64,000 bases of DNA. Source: Metallyticus violacea (taxonomy: Eukaryota > Arthropoda > Insecta > Mantodea > Metallyticidae). The position numbers and the translations under genes are program-made. Of the stretch, positions 22,980 to 34,569 are shown piece after piece. The notes under the pieces were generated by a model. The model had not been told where the DNA came from. It saw only the letters and a program-made list of their open reading frames with translations, and searched no databases. Location of the stretch: positions 47,015,001-47,079,000 of the forward strand of contig CM060842.1 of assembly GCA_030762175.1 (NCBI GenBank). Direction: 5' to 3'. Positions within the stretch are counted from its first letter, which is position 1, and each line of letters starts with the position of its first letter.

Positions 22980-23680
22980 TTTTTAATTATTTATGTATTA
23001 GCAATGTAGTCTATATCTAAATACTAATATATTATTTTTCCACAAGTATGGGTTTTATGACAAAACCCTCAAAAATCCGAGAATTATGCTTTACAATTAT
23101 GTTTGCACCACTTTATTGCAGAAACCAGTTAAGCGCAAAACATTTTATTTTTTACAGCAAAGTTAAAAAGGACAAAACAAACATATTTAGATAAAAGGTA
23201 TAGAAATATATACTACTTTCAGCAAAAAAATATTAAAATCAATAGCAAAACATTTAGTCTGATGCTAGATTAGTTTTTTGTTTTAATACCGAAATTTGCA
23301 AACTTGGTGATTGGCTGCTTTCTAAAATAAACGATTTAATTAGATTAATAGGTTGCAGTATTTGAACATAGGATCTCCCGAATAAGAGTCCAAGCGTTAC
23401 CCCTTGAGCCTCCTCGCTCTGTTTACTGTCTTTTTCAAAAAATTAAAACAAAGGATAACAAAGATACCTGGGTATTAAAATAGGCACAGCGGCAAAGCGC
23501 GAATTATTATTTGAAGAACGGCATTAACAGTCCGCACTATGTTGACGTCTTATTGGTAGTGTATCATGACAACTTAGTAGTTAGGTTTTAACCAGTTTCG
23601 CAGTAATTTAGTCAGCGTCGTTTCAACATGAAACACATAACATAAAGTAGAGTTGTACGTTAGGTCTATTTCGATAAAAC
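22980..23680. other. AT-rich stretch with a tRNA-like fragment
   Basis: Only the family C head at 23351-23420 was recognised. Confidence 0.45.
23351..23420 (-). mobile_element. SINE family C, tRNA-like head only
   Basis: The minus strand reads GAGCGAGGAGGCTCAAGGGG, then TAACGCTTGGACTC and TTATTCGGGAGATC, then a weak B box (GTTCAAATACT). It lines up with the head of the family C copy at 54256, where GGTAACGCTTGGGACTCG and TTCGGGAGGTCGC occupy the same places. The body is missing or unrecognisable. Confidence 0.6.
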
Positions 23681-23686
23681 TATGCA

Positions 23687-23956
23687 TTAGAATATCACCC
23701 TAACGGATGCACCGACCATGGGCGTGATGTAATCGGTCAAATAGAATAACGGAAATACGCTATATCCTGCGGGGACGGTCGCTTTGGTTAAGCGATCTGC
23801 CGCACAGTGATAGCTTTCCAGTATCTTGAGCCATTGGCGATACTGACAGGACATCCAAACTAAACTATTAGAGATTACTATCAACATCAGTACTGCAAAG
23901 ACTGTTCCATTAGAACTAATATTTAACTGTAGACTCTGCATCAAGTAAATTTGCAA
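23687..23956 (-). CDS. Possible coding fragment with one membrane segment, unrecognised
   Basis: An 89-codon minus frame from ATG 23956 ends at TAA 23687. Residues about 18-36 (TVFAVLMLIVISNSLVWMS) look membrane-spanning. The following part (CQYRQWLKILESYHCAADRL, then TKATVPAGYSVFPLFYL) uses many CpG-containing codons, unlike the AT-rich flanks. The first 15 residues are AT-rich and may be intronic; CTTTGCAG at about residue 20 could be an acceptor in another phase. No family is recognised. It could be a terminal exon, a pseudogene or transferred DNA. Confidence 0.3.
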   Translation of the reverse strand: MQIYLMQSLQLNISSNGTVFAVLMLIVISNSLVWMSCQYRQWLKILESYHCAADRLTKATVPAGYSVFPLFYLTDYITPMVGASVRVIF

Positions 23957-24275
23957 CGTCTGCTAAACCGACAATATGATACTTTTTGTTTGTTTCTTTC
24001 ATTCTAGCTTGCACATACAAACAAACTGAAAGATAAACAAAACTCCTTGTACAACAATGAGTACAACATGCACTGATAGAGACAGCTACAAGGGAAAGCA
24101 GTGCAACACAGCTATTAAGCTAAACAAGAAACATACATTATTTTTTATTTAGGTTAAACCGCAACTTGAAAAATCCATTCGCGGATATGCAAGAGTTAGA
24201 TGTTGGATGCTATTTTCTATTTTACTACCTCCTTAAAAGTAAAGCTAGAAGTTAGAAAAAAATTATTATTTATAA

Positions 24276-24314
24276 ATTAAAATAATAATAATAATAATAA
24301 TAATGATAATAATT
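24276..24314. repeat. (AAT)n microsatellite
   Basis: AAT units with one GAT interruption. Confidence 0.85.
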
Positions 24315-25008
24315 TATTTCCTGTATTCATCATTGATCTATAAACCGCCACGATTTTTTTCTGATGAAATTTCAGAGGTCGGATGGCGTCGTCTTCTTTT
24401 TACCTCTTCTTCTTACTTGTTTGCTCCATTACCTACAAACAGACTCTGGTATTCGTTGTGGCAACGCCACTCTCCATTCAGCCCATTGTCTGTTTTTGAT
24501 TATCGTTGTGGCTGCGTTGTTGGGGAAGTTATCCCAGAATTGTTTCGGTCATCACGATCACCGAAAAATTCTTCAGAGTTAATTCTTCATTTTCTTATTT
24601 TTCTTTTGGTATATTTGGTAAAAATGTTTCTTTTCACAGTGACGGGCATTACCCCCCCCCCCATTTTTTTACGTTTGCCGATCCTGGTGGGAGCGCTTCT
24701 AACTGTTTACATTGTTTATATATGCTTCTATTGGTGCCTTCCCCATCACCCTAATGTAGCAGAATATAACGCTAGCAAAGTCGTAAAGGGTTGTCAGCAG
24801 AATAAACAAGCACAGAAATAACTTTGACAGATTAAAGGACATAAACAAAATAAAACTATTATCAGTCAGGCTCAGGTTAAGCAGACAGAGCCTTCCCTTC
24901 CACCTCACTTGTCGTTAGCTTGACATCAACCCAGCTCGGTAACACTCGACATACCTCGGTTCTAAACGATAGCTTTTTTCCTTGATGTCAGAAACATAAA
25001 ATAAAAAT

Positions 25009-25039
<31 letters not shown>

Positions 25040-25040
25040 T
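25009..25040. repeat. (AAT)n microsatellite
   Basis: AAT units with an AAC interruption near the end. Confidence 0.85.
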
Positions 25041-25475
25041 AATATAATCAGTGTTCAGATTCTCAGCTTAATGTTATTAGAGACTTAAGTTCTTAGTTGT
25101 GTTAAATTCGCCACACTTTAGGAATGTTGATGTAAAAGAATACCTAAATGTTTTAAGTCAATGGTTGGTATTGTCTTATGCTTCTTTTATTGCTTGTTAA
25201 TTAATGTATTTTGTGTAATATGTTGATATATGCTTATGTTGATGGTCTGGCGTTTATTCTAGACATTGATTTTTAACTGATTTATTTATTGTGTGTAGGA
25301 TTCTATTTTTATTTATATTTGATTTAATATTGCTGTACTCTTGTGAGTATTCGTTTAATACTTGTTTATTTTGTATCAAATTTTGCTAACTAAAAACATT
25401 ATTTGTAAACTGTAACATTTGTTAACTTTTTAAGATTTATTAATATTTTAAAATTCAGTAATTTATAGCATTATG

Positions 25476-25478
<3 letters not shown>

Positions 25479-25511
<33 letters not shown>
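25479..25511. repeat. (TA)n microsatellite
   Basis: About 16 AT dinucleotides. Confidence 0.9.
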
Positions 25512-25513
<2 letters not shown>

Positions 25514-26024
25514 AAATAACAATTTCAAACATTTTTCTTTCGTTATTTTGTATTCTTTTTATTTTTATTTTTCACTTCCTCTTACTTAGTGGACTTTTAA
25601 AAGGTCATTTTCTGAGTCCCTACGCCTATAGTATGTATAAACTGAATCTGATGTTGCTAACAGAACTATAGCTGTTCGTTTTTATCATGAAAGAAATTGT
25701 CATTTAGACCTAGCGAGGTTTAAGGTGGAAATGTAAGCTTCGTAGTTGCAATATGCCATTTCTGAAATGAATTAAATGCTCAGATAGAGGATGATCCGTT
25801 TTGTTTTACTTTACTTGGTACCAAAGTCACGCCTCCTTGACATATCTTGAGAAAAGAATCTTGCATGATATCCGATTTCATCCCTATAAAGTTCAGATAC
25901 CCTAGTAGCTGTTTCCTCGAAGCAAAGTAACGCCCTACGCTTAACAAGCTCTGAACAAGCACTGATTAAGCATTGCGTTCTCTTAAACTCAAGTCCATGT
26001 GGAGTGACTATGTTCGTGATTGTT

Positions 26025-26300
26025 GGGGCATTTTTCTTTCAGAATAATGATGAAATCGTTTGAGTCACATCTGAGCGTTATGTAGTCATGGTTCCAAATT
26101 ACGTTTTTCCACATTTGGAAGCTCTTGGCATTCATAGGAACGATGTTTATTTCAAGCAAGATGGAACTAGTGCTCAAATGGCTAAAAGCAATTGGAGATG
26201 GTTCGTAATCTATCCCATTAGACGACCTCTCTATTTGGAGATTTTCACGGCTATCAGATTCATAGTTCTATATATTTCCGAGCTGTTCGAATGAATGTAT
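26025..26300 (+). pseudogene. Mariner-like transposase fragment, central catalytic part
   Basis: The plus frame reads AFFFQNNDEIV*VTSERYVV and then PNYVFPHLEALGIHRNDVYF and KQDGTSAQMAKS. The SERYxxMLxxFxxPxLE-like stretch followed by FxQDGAxxHxA is the second catalytic block of mariner-like transposases; here KQDG carries the conserved D and the usual A and H have changed. One stop occurs in the first 15 codons. After about 26190 similarity fades. It may complement the N/C fragments at 15762. Confidence 0.7.
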
Positions 26301-26765
26301 ATTCAGAAATCGGCTTTATACAAGTCTTAAAACTATAACAAAAGCTTAAATTTTGCTCCTAAACCCAGATTAAATTTGAGCAGATATTCTGTGCTGCAGT
26401 CTACGGGTCACATATTTTATAATCAAATTATATAAGAAATTTAAGAAAATAAACGGAAATTTCGCATGCATCTCTTTTTATTTTTCTCTGGTTATATGAA
26501 AGTTGTTAATCGTTGAGGCATTGTGTATATGAACTGGGATAAAATATTCTAATTTTATCTTAGTTATACGATTTATTAGTCGCAATTATGCAATACGTGT
26601 AAATATACAAACGAGCACATGTTATTTTCTATGAGTTACTTTGTTCTCTATTTACATAGTTGGCAACAAAATAGATTTTTGCAGAAGATTTATATTGCGT
26701 TTTCAGAATAGCTTTTTGCGAAAATATTGCATATTTATTATCTATCATTAAATTCATTAAATTAT
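26300..26765. other. AT-rich stretch, nothing recognised
   Basis: No gene or repeat signature was seen. Confidence 0.5.
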
Positions 26766-26970
26766 TTATAGGTAAAGCGCTCTCCTGTGGACACAGATTC
26801 GCAGGTTCAAACCCGGCCAATGTGAATGAATTTTTCAGGACGTAAATATCTCAAGCGTGGAATCTTAGACCCTAGATCCCATGTTGTAGATTAACGCCAC
26901 GATAAAGAACTCCATACCAGCAAAAAGAAGTTCCTGGGCATTATCGGCTATTTCATGTCCAAGTAAACTG
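26766..26970 (+). mobile_element. tRNA-like SINE, family D
   Basis: GGTAAAGCGCTCTCCTGTGG (A-box side and anticodon-arm region) is followed about 20 bp later by GGTTCAAACCC, a B box. A conserved-looking body follows (ATTAACGCCACGATAAAGAA). The 5' acceptor part is lost. The copy ends where SINE B copy 3 begins. Confidence 0.6.
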
Positions 26971-26971
26971 C

Positions 26972-27250
26972 CACGGGTGCCAAGGTCGTAAAGGCGCGGA
27001 TTCGTCTGGGGTTCGATTCTCGCCAGGACCGTCCTCCCAAACTGAAGTGTTTTCCAGTTTTTACTCAGTCCTCCTAAATGACAAATGCCTGGGAGGTACC
27101 CTAAACTTAGGCTTGGAACGTTTCCTTCTATAAAAAAAAATGTTTTCCCAATTTTTCAATTTCATCTCATGTATCATCCGTGTTCACCTCCGTGATGCTT
27201 CAGCAGTAAAAACGGGCGTTTACCATCATTGAAAAAAAAAAAATAAAATA
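26972..27250 (+). mobile_element. SINE family B, copy 3
   Basis: The head GGTGCCAAGGTCGTAAAGGC and B box GGGTTCGATTCTC are at the left. The body includes CCTGGGAGGTACCCTAAACT and TCATCTCATGTATCATCCGT. The 3' end passes into an A-rich tail at 27231-27250. Confidence 0.9.
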
Positions 27251-27585
27251 AAACGCCCAAGTACTATCTTAAGTGACACTTGAGCTGTCGTACTGACATC
27301 TGTAGGTACTAAGTGTAGTTAAATTCGAATGTTCATCAGGACCTGGAACAGGCCTTAGACCTAATCCTTAAGTCTATGATAGTAAAATTCCTGATCCCGA
27401 GATGTCCCTTATCGCGTTATTAAACTAACATATTAATTTTTGTTTAATATCTTTAGTTTCCAATTATTATAAAATCGATACAGTAAAGCTATGCAACGAT
27501 GTCGATACTGTGGGAAATTGTATGCTGCAGAGTAGTTTAAAATTAAACAGAGTCAAAACAATTTCAGTAATTTAGTTTTAATCCG

Positions 27586-27686
27586 CAAGAAGAAGAAGAA
27601 GAAGAAGAAGAAGAAGAAGAAGAAGAAGAAGGAGGAGGAGGAGGAGGAGGAGGAGAAGAAGAAGAAGAAGAAGAAGAAGAAGAAGG
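27586..27686. repeat. (GAA)n-(GGA)n-(GAA)n homopurine array
   Basis: About 15 GAA units, then about 8 GGA units, then about 11 GAA units: 100 bp of pure purine on one strand. Such mirror-like GAA tracts can adopt triplex structures. Confidence 0.95.
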
Positions 27687-29197
27687 TCATTCTCTCAAAA
27701 TCTCAAAAAAAAAAAAAAAAAACAGCGTTTAATTCCAAAGATCTAACAGAGAAAACGTTTTGGATAAATAAAAATTCTGTGCATTTGCAGCGCTTCCCAA
27801 GGCACAACCTTGAAGGTCTTGGTTAAATGGTCCTATGGATTACCCATTTACATTACAATCACTGCAAATCACAATGTGTCATTCACAGATAGATGATACG
27901 TCATAATGATGTTAATGTGGGTGGGGCTCGATCCAAGCACCCACGCCCAGCGTGCTGTTAATGTCCCGAAAGTGAGAGTGGTAAGCGGTCAGCTGTAACA
28001 GCCATGCTTCACCTAACAAAAATACGGCAGTAAATCTAATGGTTAAGCAACCTACTGGTCTGATCTGGAAGGCTACACCTTTTAACACAACACAAATGAA
28101 ACAAGTGAAATAATTATAGTAATACTGTTTTTTTTGTCGCCAAAACTATCCCTTTTGAAAATTCAACTTTATGTTTTAAGTTGAAAAGGAACATTTTTCC
28201 AATTTACGTTTCCTAATGCAAATCTACGTGTAAATGTCTTATCAAAATTACACGCTTCCGATTTTCGACAGCTAAATAACTTCTTACATATTGCACCATT
28301 TACTGCTCTTTGTTCCGATATGTTTAGAATGACTCACTTTAAAACTTGCATTTTGTTAAGGGCACAACGAATTTTCTTTCCTTATAGAATAAAAACTTAT
28401 TTTTCCGTAATTACAGAATACATTTTTCATCATTTTTAAAAGGAATTGCATAATTTGCATTAAAATAAATGTTGAGGATTTGAAAATTTCTCGGTGCTGA
28501 TTAAAAAAATAAATAATCTTTTCTTAATTCTCAAACATCTCAAATGCTACATTCTGAAATTAACTTTTATGACTATTTAGTTCACGCAACACTGAACTAA
28601 TCGGATATAGGAATGTTTTGAGTTCTAACCAATCAAAGCTGCATATCATGCCTCAATGTGCACTTGTTATAACTTTATCATTTCGATTTGCGTTTTTTTA
28701 ATAGGTCACCTTAAAGTGCAGAAGTTTCCGTAAATATCCATAATTAAACTATAGATGAAATAATCACTCGCTCACTTGAAACTACTACCGGGAATGTCTC
28801 TGAAACTCATTCATCGAATTGAAGTTCAGACAAGGGCTCATCGATGTAGCCTTAGAAAACGTATTTCTAGCACAAAGTTAAACTTTCTCAAATGGAACAA
28901 TGCTTATTGACTTCAAGAAAATGAAAGTTCGTTAGGCAGGAACTGCGTAAATAAGCGGATTCCTGAGCAAATAGAGTAATTTAAAAAAAAGAATGTAACC
29001 TCTAAATGATGGTCTTATTAATTAATGAAATAAGCTATGACATTACTGTGTCTTAATTCGCATGAAATATGAACCATAATGCATTACACTAGGTTAGTCT
29101 GTGTTTTTTTCTCTTCAAAATCACTTGAAAATAAATGTCTATAGGAAATTATTCGAAGGGAAGCAAAATTAGAATTCTTGCAATCTGTATTACCCAA

Positions 29198-29220
29198 TAA
29201 ATAAATAAATAAATAAAAAT
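29198..29220. repeat. (AAAT)n microsatellite
   Basis: About five AAAT units. Confidence 0.8.
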
Positions 29221-29249
29221 TTTAGGATTATGATAATATTAATATTATT

Positions 29250-29251
29250 AC

Positions 29252-29309
<58 letters not shown>

Positions 29310-29310
29310 T
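29250..29310. repeat. (TTA)n microsatellite
   Basis: About 19 TTA units after a short imperfect lead. Confidence 0.9.
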
Positions 29311-29825
29311 TATAATTGAGATTAAACCACAAAAATTAATGGTATAATATTAATTAAATGAAATATATGTCCACTAATACATGAAAAAATATTGTGTGTG
29401 TATTTTTAAATGTAACCATGTTTATGAATAGAGCCCTTGATATTATCTTTACTTTCATTAAAATAGAGAAATAAAGAAAGAAACCTTGTATTAAGAAAAA
29501 TTTATATGTATCAATAAAACAAAAACATGTTACTATTTGAAGCAATTACAACAAGCAAATATACGCCATGAACAATAAACAATCAAAAGTTCCATCGATT
29601 TTCAGTGATTTTGAAATTTAATTTAAATGTTATTGTAATGAAAGCATGTAATCCAAACGTTTTCTGAAGATTATTACAGATCTCTCTTACATATAAATAT
29701 AATTCTAACATACATACTAGATTAATGTTTCATAGTTGCTACCTTCAAGACAAAGCTTTTGTTAAATACAAAACCTATGCATCGTTATATGCTGAATTAA
29801 TTTGTCCTTTTATTTTTAAACAACA

Positions 29826-30270
29826 GAGAGAAAATTAAATGATAGAGCCCTTTTTAAATTTCCTTTTTATGGTATAACCCTACTTCTAGCGCTCCGATTT
29901 TCCCAAGTTTCAGAAAATATTTTTCTTATTTTATTTAAATGATATACGCAGAATTTTGTTGTGAAAAAACAAATATTTATGCTATTAGAACTATTTTTAA
30001 ATTTTGGGTTTTAAGTAAATTCTCACCTCTAATAGTATGATTTCGCTGGTTTTCAACAACTACTTTTATTAATTTATTTTAATGGCATTTCCGAGTTTTG
30101 TGGAGAAAAAACAAACATTATGGTCGCTTGAGCGATTTTTAAATTTTCTCTAGGTTAACCCCCAGTCCCAATGATTCAATTTTGTTGGTTAAAGAATTCG
30201 TTGAATCGTTTGTTAATTAATGGTTTTAAGTCGAGTTTCATTGAGAAAAAACAAAAATTGCGGCCGCTAG
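29826..30270. repeat. Degenerate ~140-bp tandem repeat, at least three units
   Basis: The landmark GAGAAAAAACAAA-like motif occurs at about 29826, 29961, 30103 and 30243, about 135-142 bp apart. Each is followed by a short GC-containing core (for example TAGAGC or TTGAGCG), then ATTTTTAAATTT, a C-rich patch near CCCCAGTCCCAATG, and TTTTATTAATTTATTTTAAT-like text before the next motif. The copies are diverged, so this is an old satellite-like array. Confidence 0.65.
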
Positions 30271-30445
30271 AGCCGAGAACTATTTATATTATTTATATAA
30301 GATTATACTGGCGCCTTCCCCACCAACAATTCGGAATTGGCTAAACTAGATGAGACTAGAACGTCTGGGGTTTGTTGCACGATTCAAGGACAAATAGTTA
30401 ACGAGATATCGTTATAAGCACGGCTCGGAATTATTACTCTATTTG

Positions 30446-30726
30446 TCGGCCCGGTGGTAGTGGTAACCATATTTGCCTCCTAAACCCTAGACCGCGGGTT
30501 CGATCCCGGCCGATGGATTATTTCGGGTGTAAAATCCTAAGTATGGCTTCCTTCGGAAGGGAAGTAAAGCCGTGGGTACCGTGTCGTACATTTACGGCAT
30601 TATAAAGAACCTCAAGCCTGAAAGAGAGGCCTCTTAGCAAAATTTGTCGGCCGTTTCACGCCCTGAATTGATTGGGAAGCTGATTACCTGAAATGTTAAA
30701 GAGCGTCCATAAATAAACCAAATAAA
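30446..30726 (+). mobile_element. SINE family A, copy 4 (plus strand)
   Basis: The head CGGTGGTAGTGGTAACCATA, the loop region CCTCCTAAACC and the B box GGTTCGATCCCGGCC are all clear. The body CTTCCTTCGGAAGGGAAGTA and the 3' end AAAGAGCGTCCATAAATAAA are conserved. A short imperfect flanking match (CTCTATTTG / CTTTATTTAG) may be the target duplication. It is one of the best copies for defining the family. Confidence 0.9.
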
Positions 30727-30729
30727 AAA

Positions 30730-31334
30730 GACTTTATTTAGAGAATTCTCACGATTATTAGGTAAAAATCAATACTTTCCCCGATTGTCAAGCATGTCTG
30801 TAAGAATTTTGTATAGAACCCAGTAAATTATCAATAGTATGTTGCAGTTTATCCTGGAGGTTTGTTCCTACATCTCCATGCACTAGGATCATTTCCTCTT
30901 TTTCAGCATTAGTGCACAATATCATCTTTTCTGACACATCCAGCACGTTCTATTTCTATGACATATCATAACATATTGACAAGGACGTCTCACTGTACTC
31001 CGTGTAAAGGAATTAAAAAGCAAACACAAACTAAACATTCGGTTGCGGTAGGCAGGAATGTGCCGTACATTTCCAGCCTAGTATCTAAGTGGCTAAGCAA
31101 CTCTATTGAAATGTTATATGACTAAGGCTCAGAATTTTACACCCATCCAGGATTAAGCGCAACATCTCAGAATTGTAGACAAAGTGAACAGACGTGTACT
31201 GCTTACCTGTGCCTAACAATGTATTACTTTTTGCTCAATCATTATGATAATTCGCTATAAAGGGGTCTGAAAGTTCGAACCCTATATATGACCATATCTT
31301 GTAAACTGCCTGGTTTAGACTTGCAAGAAAATAA

Positions 31335-31378
<44 letters not shown>

Positions 31379-33990
31379 AAACGAAAGGAAAAAAATACAT
31401 TAACGTTCTAATTTCATATATTTTCATTTTTTTAAGTCAACACAAATTGTTTAAGAACTTTTTTGCGCTAGAAATACGCTATATAAGGAACCGTTGTATG
31501 GGTTTAATTAATGAGCCCGTATTTGAACTTCATTTCGCTGAAAACAGTGCATCAATAACAACTTTAATTTCAGAAATATTCACGTTGGTAGTTTTAGTTG
31601 ATTTATCTAGTTTATTAGTAGATTTTGCTATAAATTCAGTTGCAGAGACTAGGAAAAGAGACAGTTGAATGACAGAAAACTAACTTTTTCTTATTTAATT
31701 ATTGAACATACCGTTAATTTTATTATATTTACTGTATGTATTCAGTTGAAAAATCACATATATTACTAGAGGTTCTGGTTGTTGCCAGATAATGACAACC
31801 TCCTTGATATAATTTATAAAACAAAACATTTCTACAGCCACCGTTGACGTCATCGATAAACATTTTCAACTGGCATCCCTTTCCCTTTCCCTTTCCCATT
31901 TCATAAGGAAAACAGAGCATCGTTCTTTATACACTTCATTTGTTTTAGAGATGTGTATGTTGTTATGGCAAGCGGTTCAGAGAAAGGGCAACCGAAATTA
32001 AAGGAATGTACTCTTAAAATATTCTATTTTAAATTATATAAAAATAGTATGTATGGTCACAAAAACAAACATCCCTCATTGAATTTCATTGAAATAATAT
32101 ATTAAATATTAGAGGGCGGGAGAAAAGGGGCCATGTAAAATTAGAGCACCCTCATTAACTGCGTTCTAAAACGTCTGAGCATCATAGAAAAGTATTAATA
32201 GCATAGCTGTAGCACACAGAGAAGAAAATGCACAGAACTAGAAAAATGTAAACATATACATAAGTGATAAATGAATAAATATGGATTTGCAATATAAATT
32301 CCACATATAAAGATAAAGATAGCCTATTTATGTCTCTTAAGGGCAAAGGCCACGTTTTTCCCTAACGTGGTGAACTATTCCACGCTAGTTATTCGTATGA
32401 TGTTTTAAGATACTGACTGATTTGTTCTTTGGTTACTCCATTTCACTGCACTAGTTGCTTCTCGAGAGATTTCCCTTTTTCTCTTATTTTTGATCAATCT
32501 GAACCTGCATATATAATATAAAATAGATATACAGGATGAAGGGGCGGGGCTATGACTTTCCTTATAATCTGAGAAATTTAGTTTGAGTATCTTTTAAAAA
32601 TAAATGTTGCCATTGTACCATTAATTTCTGAGTCAATCATTGTTTTGTTTTAAACCTTCTACGAGAATATAATTACCTTTTGTTAATTCCTTAACTTCTG
32701 TAGCTGCTGTTTACAGGTTCTTGCAGTATACAACAAACATTAAGGGACTATTTATTATGAAAATTAGACGTAACATTATATAAACATACTTACATAGTCA
32801 TCTGAGATTAATAACCCACCTAGGATACGACGAACTTTTGTTTGAACCTTTCTGAACAGATTCGTGTCGCTGCAACTCCTTTATGATGCTTTTAACCATA
32901 AACGAGTAACAACTCAAGATACTCAACTGTCATCTTACAAATTGACTTCGTTTGTTTCACATTCAAAGATGAACAAAACAGTTGCAATCCGTTATTAACA
33001 TACACAGCGTAACAGTTGAAGATAGCTATTAAAACACGCACATTCCTGGATCCGCAATGTTGTTACATTGTGACGCAAAATAACAGAACAGGCTCATAAT
33101 CAGAATACTGTGAATCTTATGACTGTAAAATAAGTGCTAATATCTACAGAAGAAGAATGCATTGTCATTTTCCATAAGAAGTAGCTACAAATTACAACAA
33201 ATATGTAAACGAAATGTTTAACAAGTTAACTAAATAACCAATATTTTCTCAAAAATCGCCTCAAAAAGGACAAAGACACCAAACTTTTTGTTCCATTCGT
33301 CACAATTATCTACACAAAAAGTCATGGCCCACCCTCCAGCGCGTATGTTTAGGAATTAATCTAATAATAAAATTAAACGAATGCACGCATTATTTAATAT
33401 AATCTTTTTCGTACCCCGGTAAAGTTCGAAAAGAACATGACAGTAATCCACTCAAACTTTGGGTTAGATTTTAGGTGCCTTTATGTTTGTAACGGCTTAT
33501 GTTGGCAATATTCTATTACGCACTGACGTGTACTTCCGATGGCTACCGGAAATATAAGAAAAACAAGTAAGCTTTTATCTGCTTATAATACATTTATCAA
33601 GTTACAGTTCCAACATTTAGCATTCCTCTTAATGATATAGACTTAACCTGAGTGAGGTACTGGAAAGCAGTCGGTCAAATGAAGCCGATATTCCGAGATA
33701 TCACTGTATGGCAGACTACGTTTCTTCAAAAGTTTATTAACTTATGAAACACCCTATGTCAAAGCTGGCACTGTGCTTTAGAGAAAACAATTCAAGAGGT
33801 AATAAATCTTTATAGAGTAGCATGCAGCTCCCAGGAGTACGATAAATCAATAGCAGCGAATCTTACACCACATCCAGTCGATAGCTTCAAGGTTATATAA
33901 AAAGAAGTGAAGTTAGAATAGAGTGAATTAACATTTATACAGATAGAAGTCATTTTGACATTGAAATGTAATATTAATATGAATTGCAAA
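30730..33990. other. AT-rich stretch, nothing recognised
   Basis: Contains the (GA)n array at 31336-31376 and CCCTTT repeats at 31879-31898. No gene was recognised. Confidence 0.45.
31336..31376. repeat. (GA)n microsatellite
   Basis: About 20 GA units. Confidence 0.95.
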
Positions 33991-34000
33991 ATAGATGCAA

Positions 34001-34560
34001 CAATTAAGCAGAAGAGATCGCAATTTTAAAGACTTTGGATAAAAGCAATCAATTACCTGAAACAGGAAATAAAACAGTAGAAATAAGTAGTGGTAAAATA
34101 ATTGAATACATTAAAAATACGCCTGAACCTGCCTGACGAGTCACAGCTCACAGCACACACCCAAATGGATTAACTAATATTCCGGAATACACGGAAATGA
34201 AGTTGCTGATAAGTTAGCGAAGGAAACAGCAAAAACAGTGTAATAATTTTCACAAAAGCTTCTAAATGTAACCGAAAGTGAACTACGGAAGTTAAGCACA
34301 AGAGTGACAAAATGACAACTAAAAACACGAAACCTTTTTCTTTCTAAGTTTTTTTTTATAAATAATAAATAGAAACATTTTGGTGACATTTATGCTACAA
34401 GAATAAAGCAAACTGTAACCTTTATCAATGCTCCTCAGGAAAACCACCAACTGTTTATCATGTAATAACGTATTGCAAAATGTTAGAATAACGTTCTTCT
34501 ACGTTCTGCTGTCAAACATAGCAGGGAGTCTATTATAGTTTTATGGTAGTTTCCCGGTAG
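34001..34560 (+). pseudogene. LINE remnant: RNase H domain and C-terminal cysteine region
   Basis: The translation begins AEEIAILKTLDKSNQ and later gives YSGIHGNEVADKLAKETAKT, the last RNase H motif (HSGIxGNExADxLAK) found in the polyprotein of Jockey/I-type LINEs. The aspartate of VADKLAK is kept; the usual histidine before SGI has become Y. About 110 codons further on, YQCSSGKPPTVYHVITYCKM resembles the C-terminal cysteine/histidine segment. Several stops; the reverse transcriptase part is absent, as expected of a 5'-truncated insertion. Confidence 0.75.
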
Positions 34561-34569
34561 CTGGGATTA

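Larger units (their letters stand above)
23960..26020. other. AT-rich stretch with simple repeats
   Basis: Contains AAT arrays (24276-24314, 25009-25040) and a TA array (25479-25511). A 172-codon plus frame at 24303-24821 overlaps other open frames, starts in the AAT array and is T-rich low complexity; I do not treat it as a gene. Confidence 0.45.
27260..29820. other. AT-rich stretch with simple repeats
   Basis: Contains the GAA/GGA array (27586-27686), a poly(A) run at about 27704-27722, an AAAT array (29198-29220) and a TTA array (29250-29310). No gene was recognised. Confidence 0.5.

Noticed and set aside
24303..24821. 172-codon plus-strand open frame, the longest in the window
   Set aside because: It begins in an AAT microsatellite, is T-rich and hydrophobic by composition, two other frames are also open, and no family motif is present.
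27586..27686. Repeated array considered as CRISPR-like
   Set aside because: Pure triplet repeat with no spacers; the other arrays in the window are also simple microsatellites.
27893..28000. Possible further tRNA-like SINE (GGATCGAGCCCCAC on the minus strand)
   Set aside because: The B-box match is partial and no A box or second copy was found.
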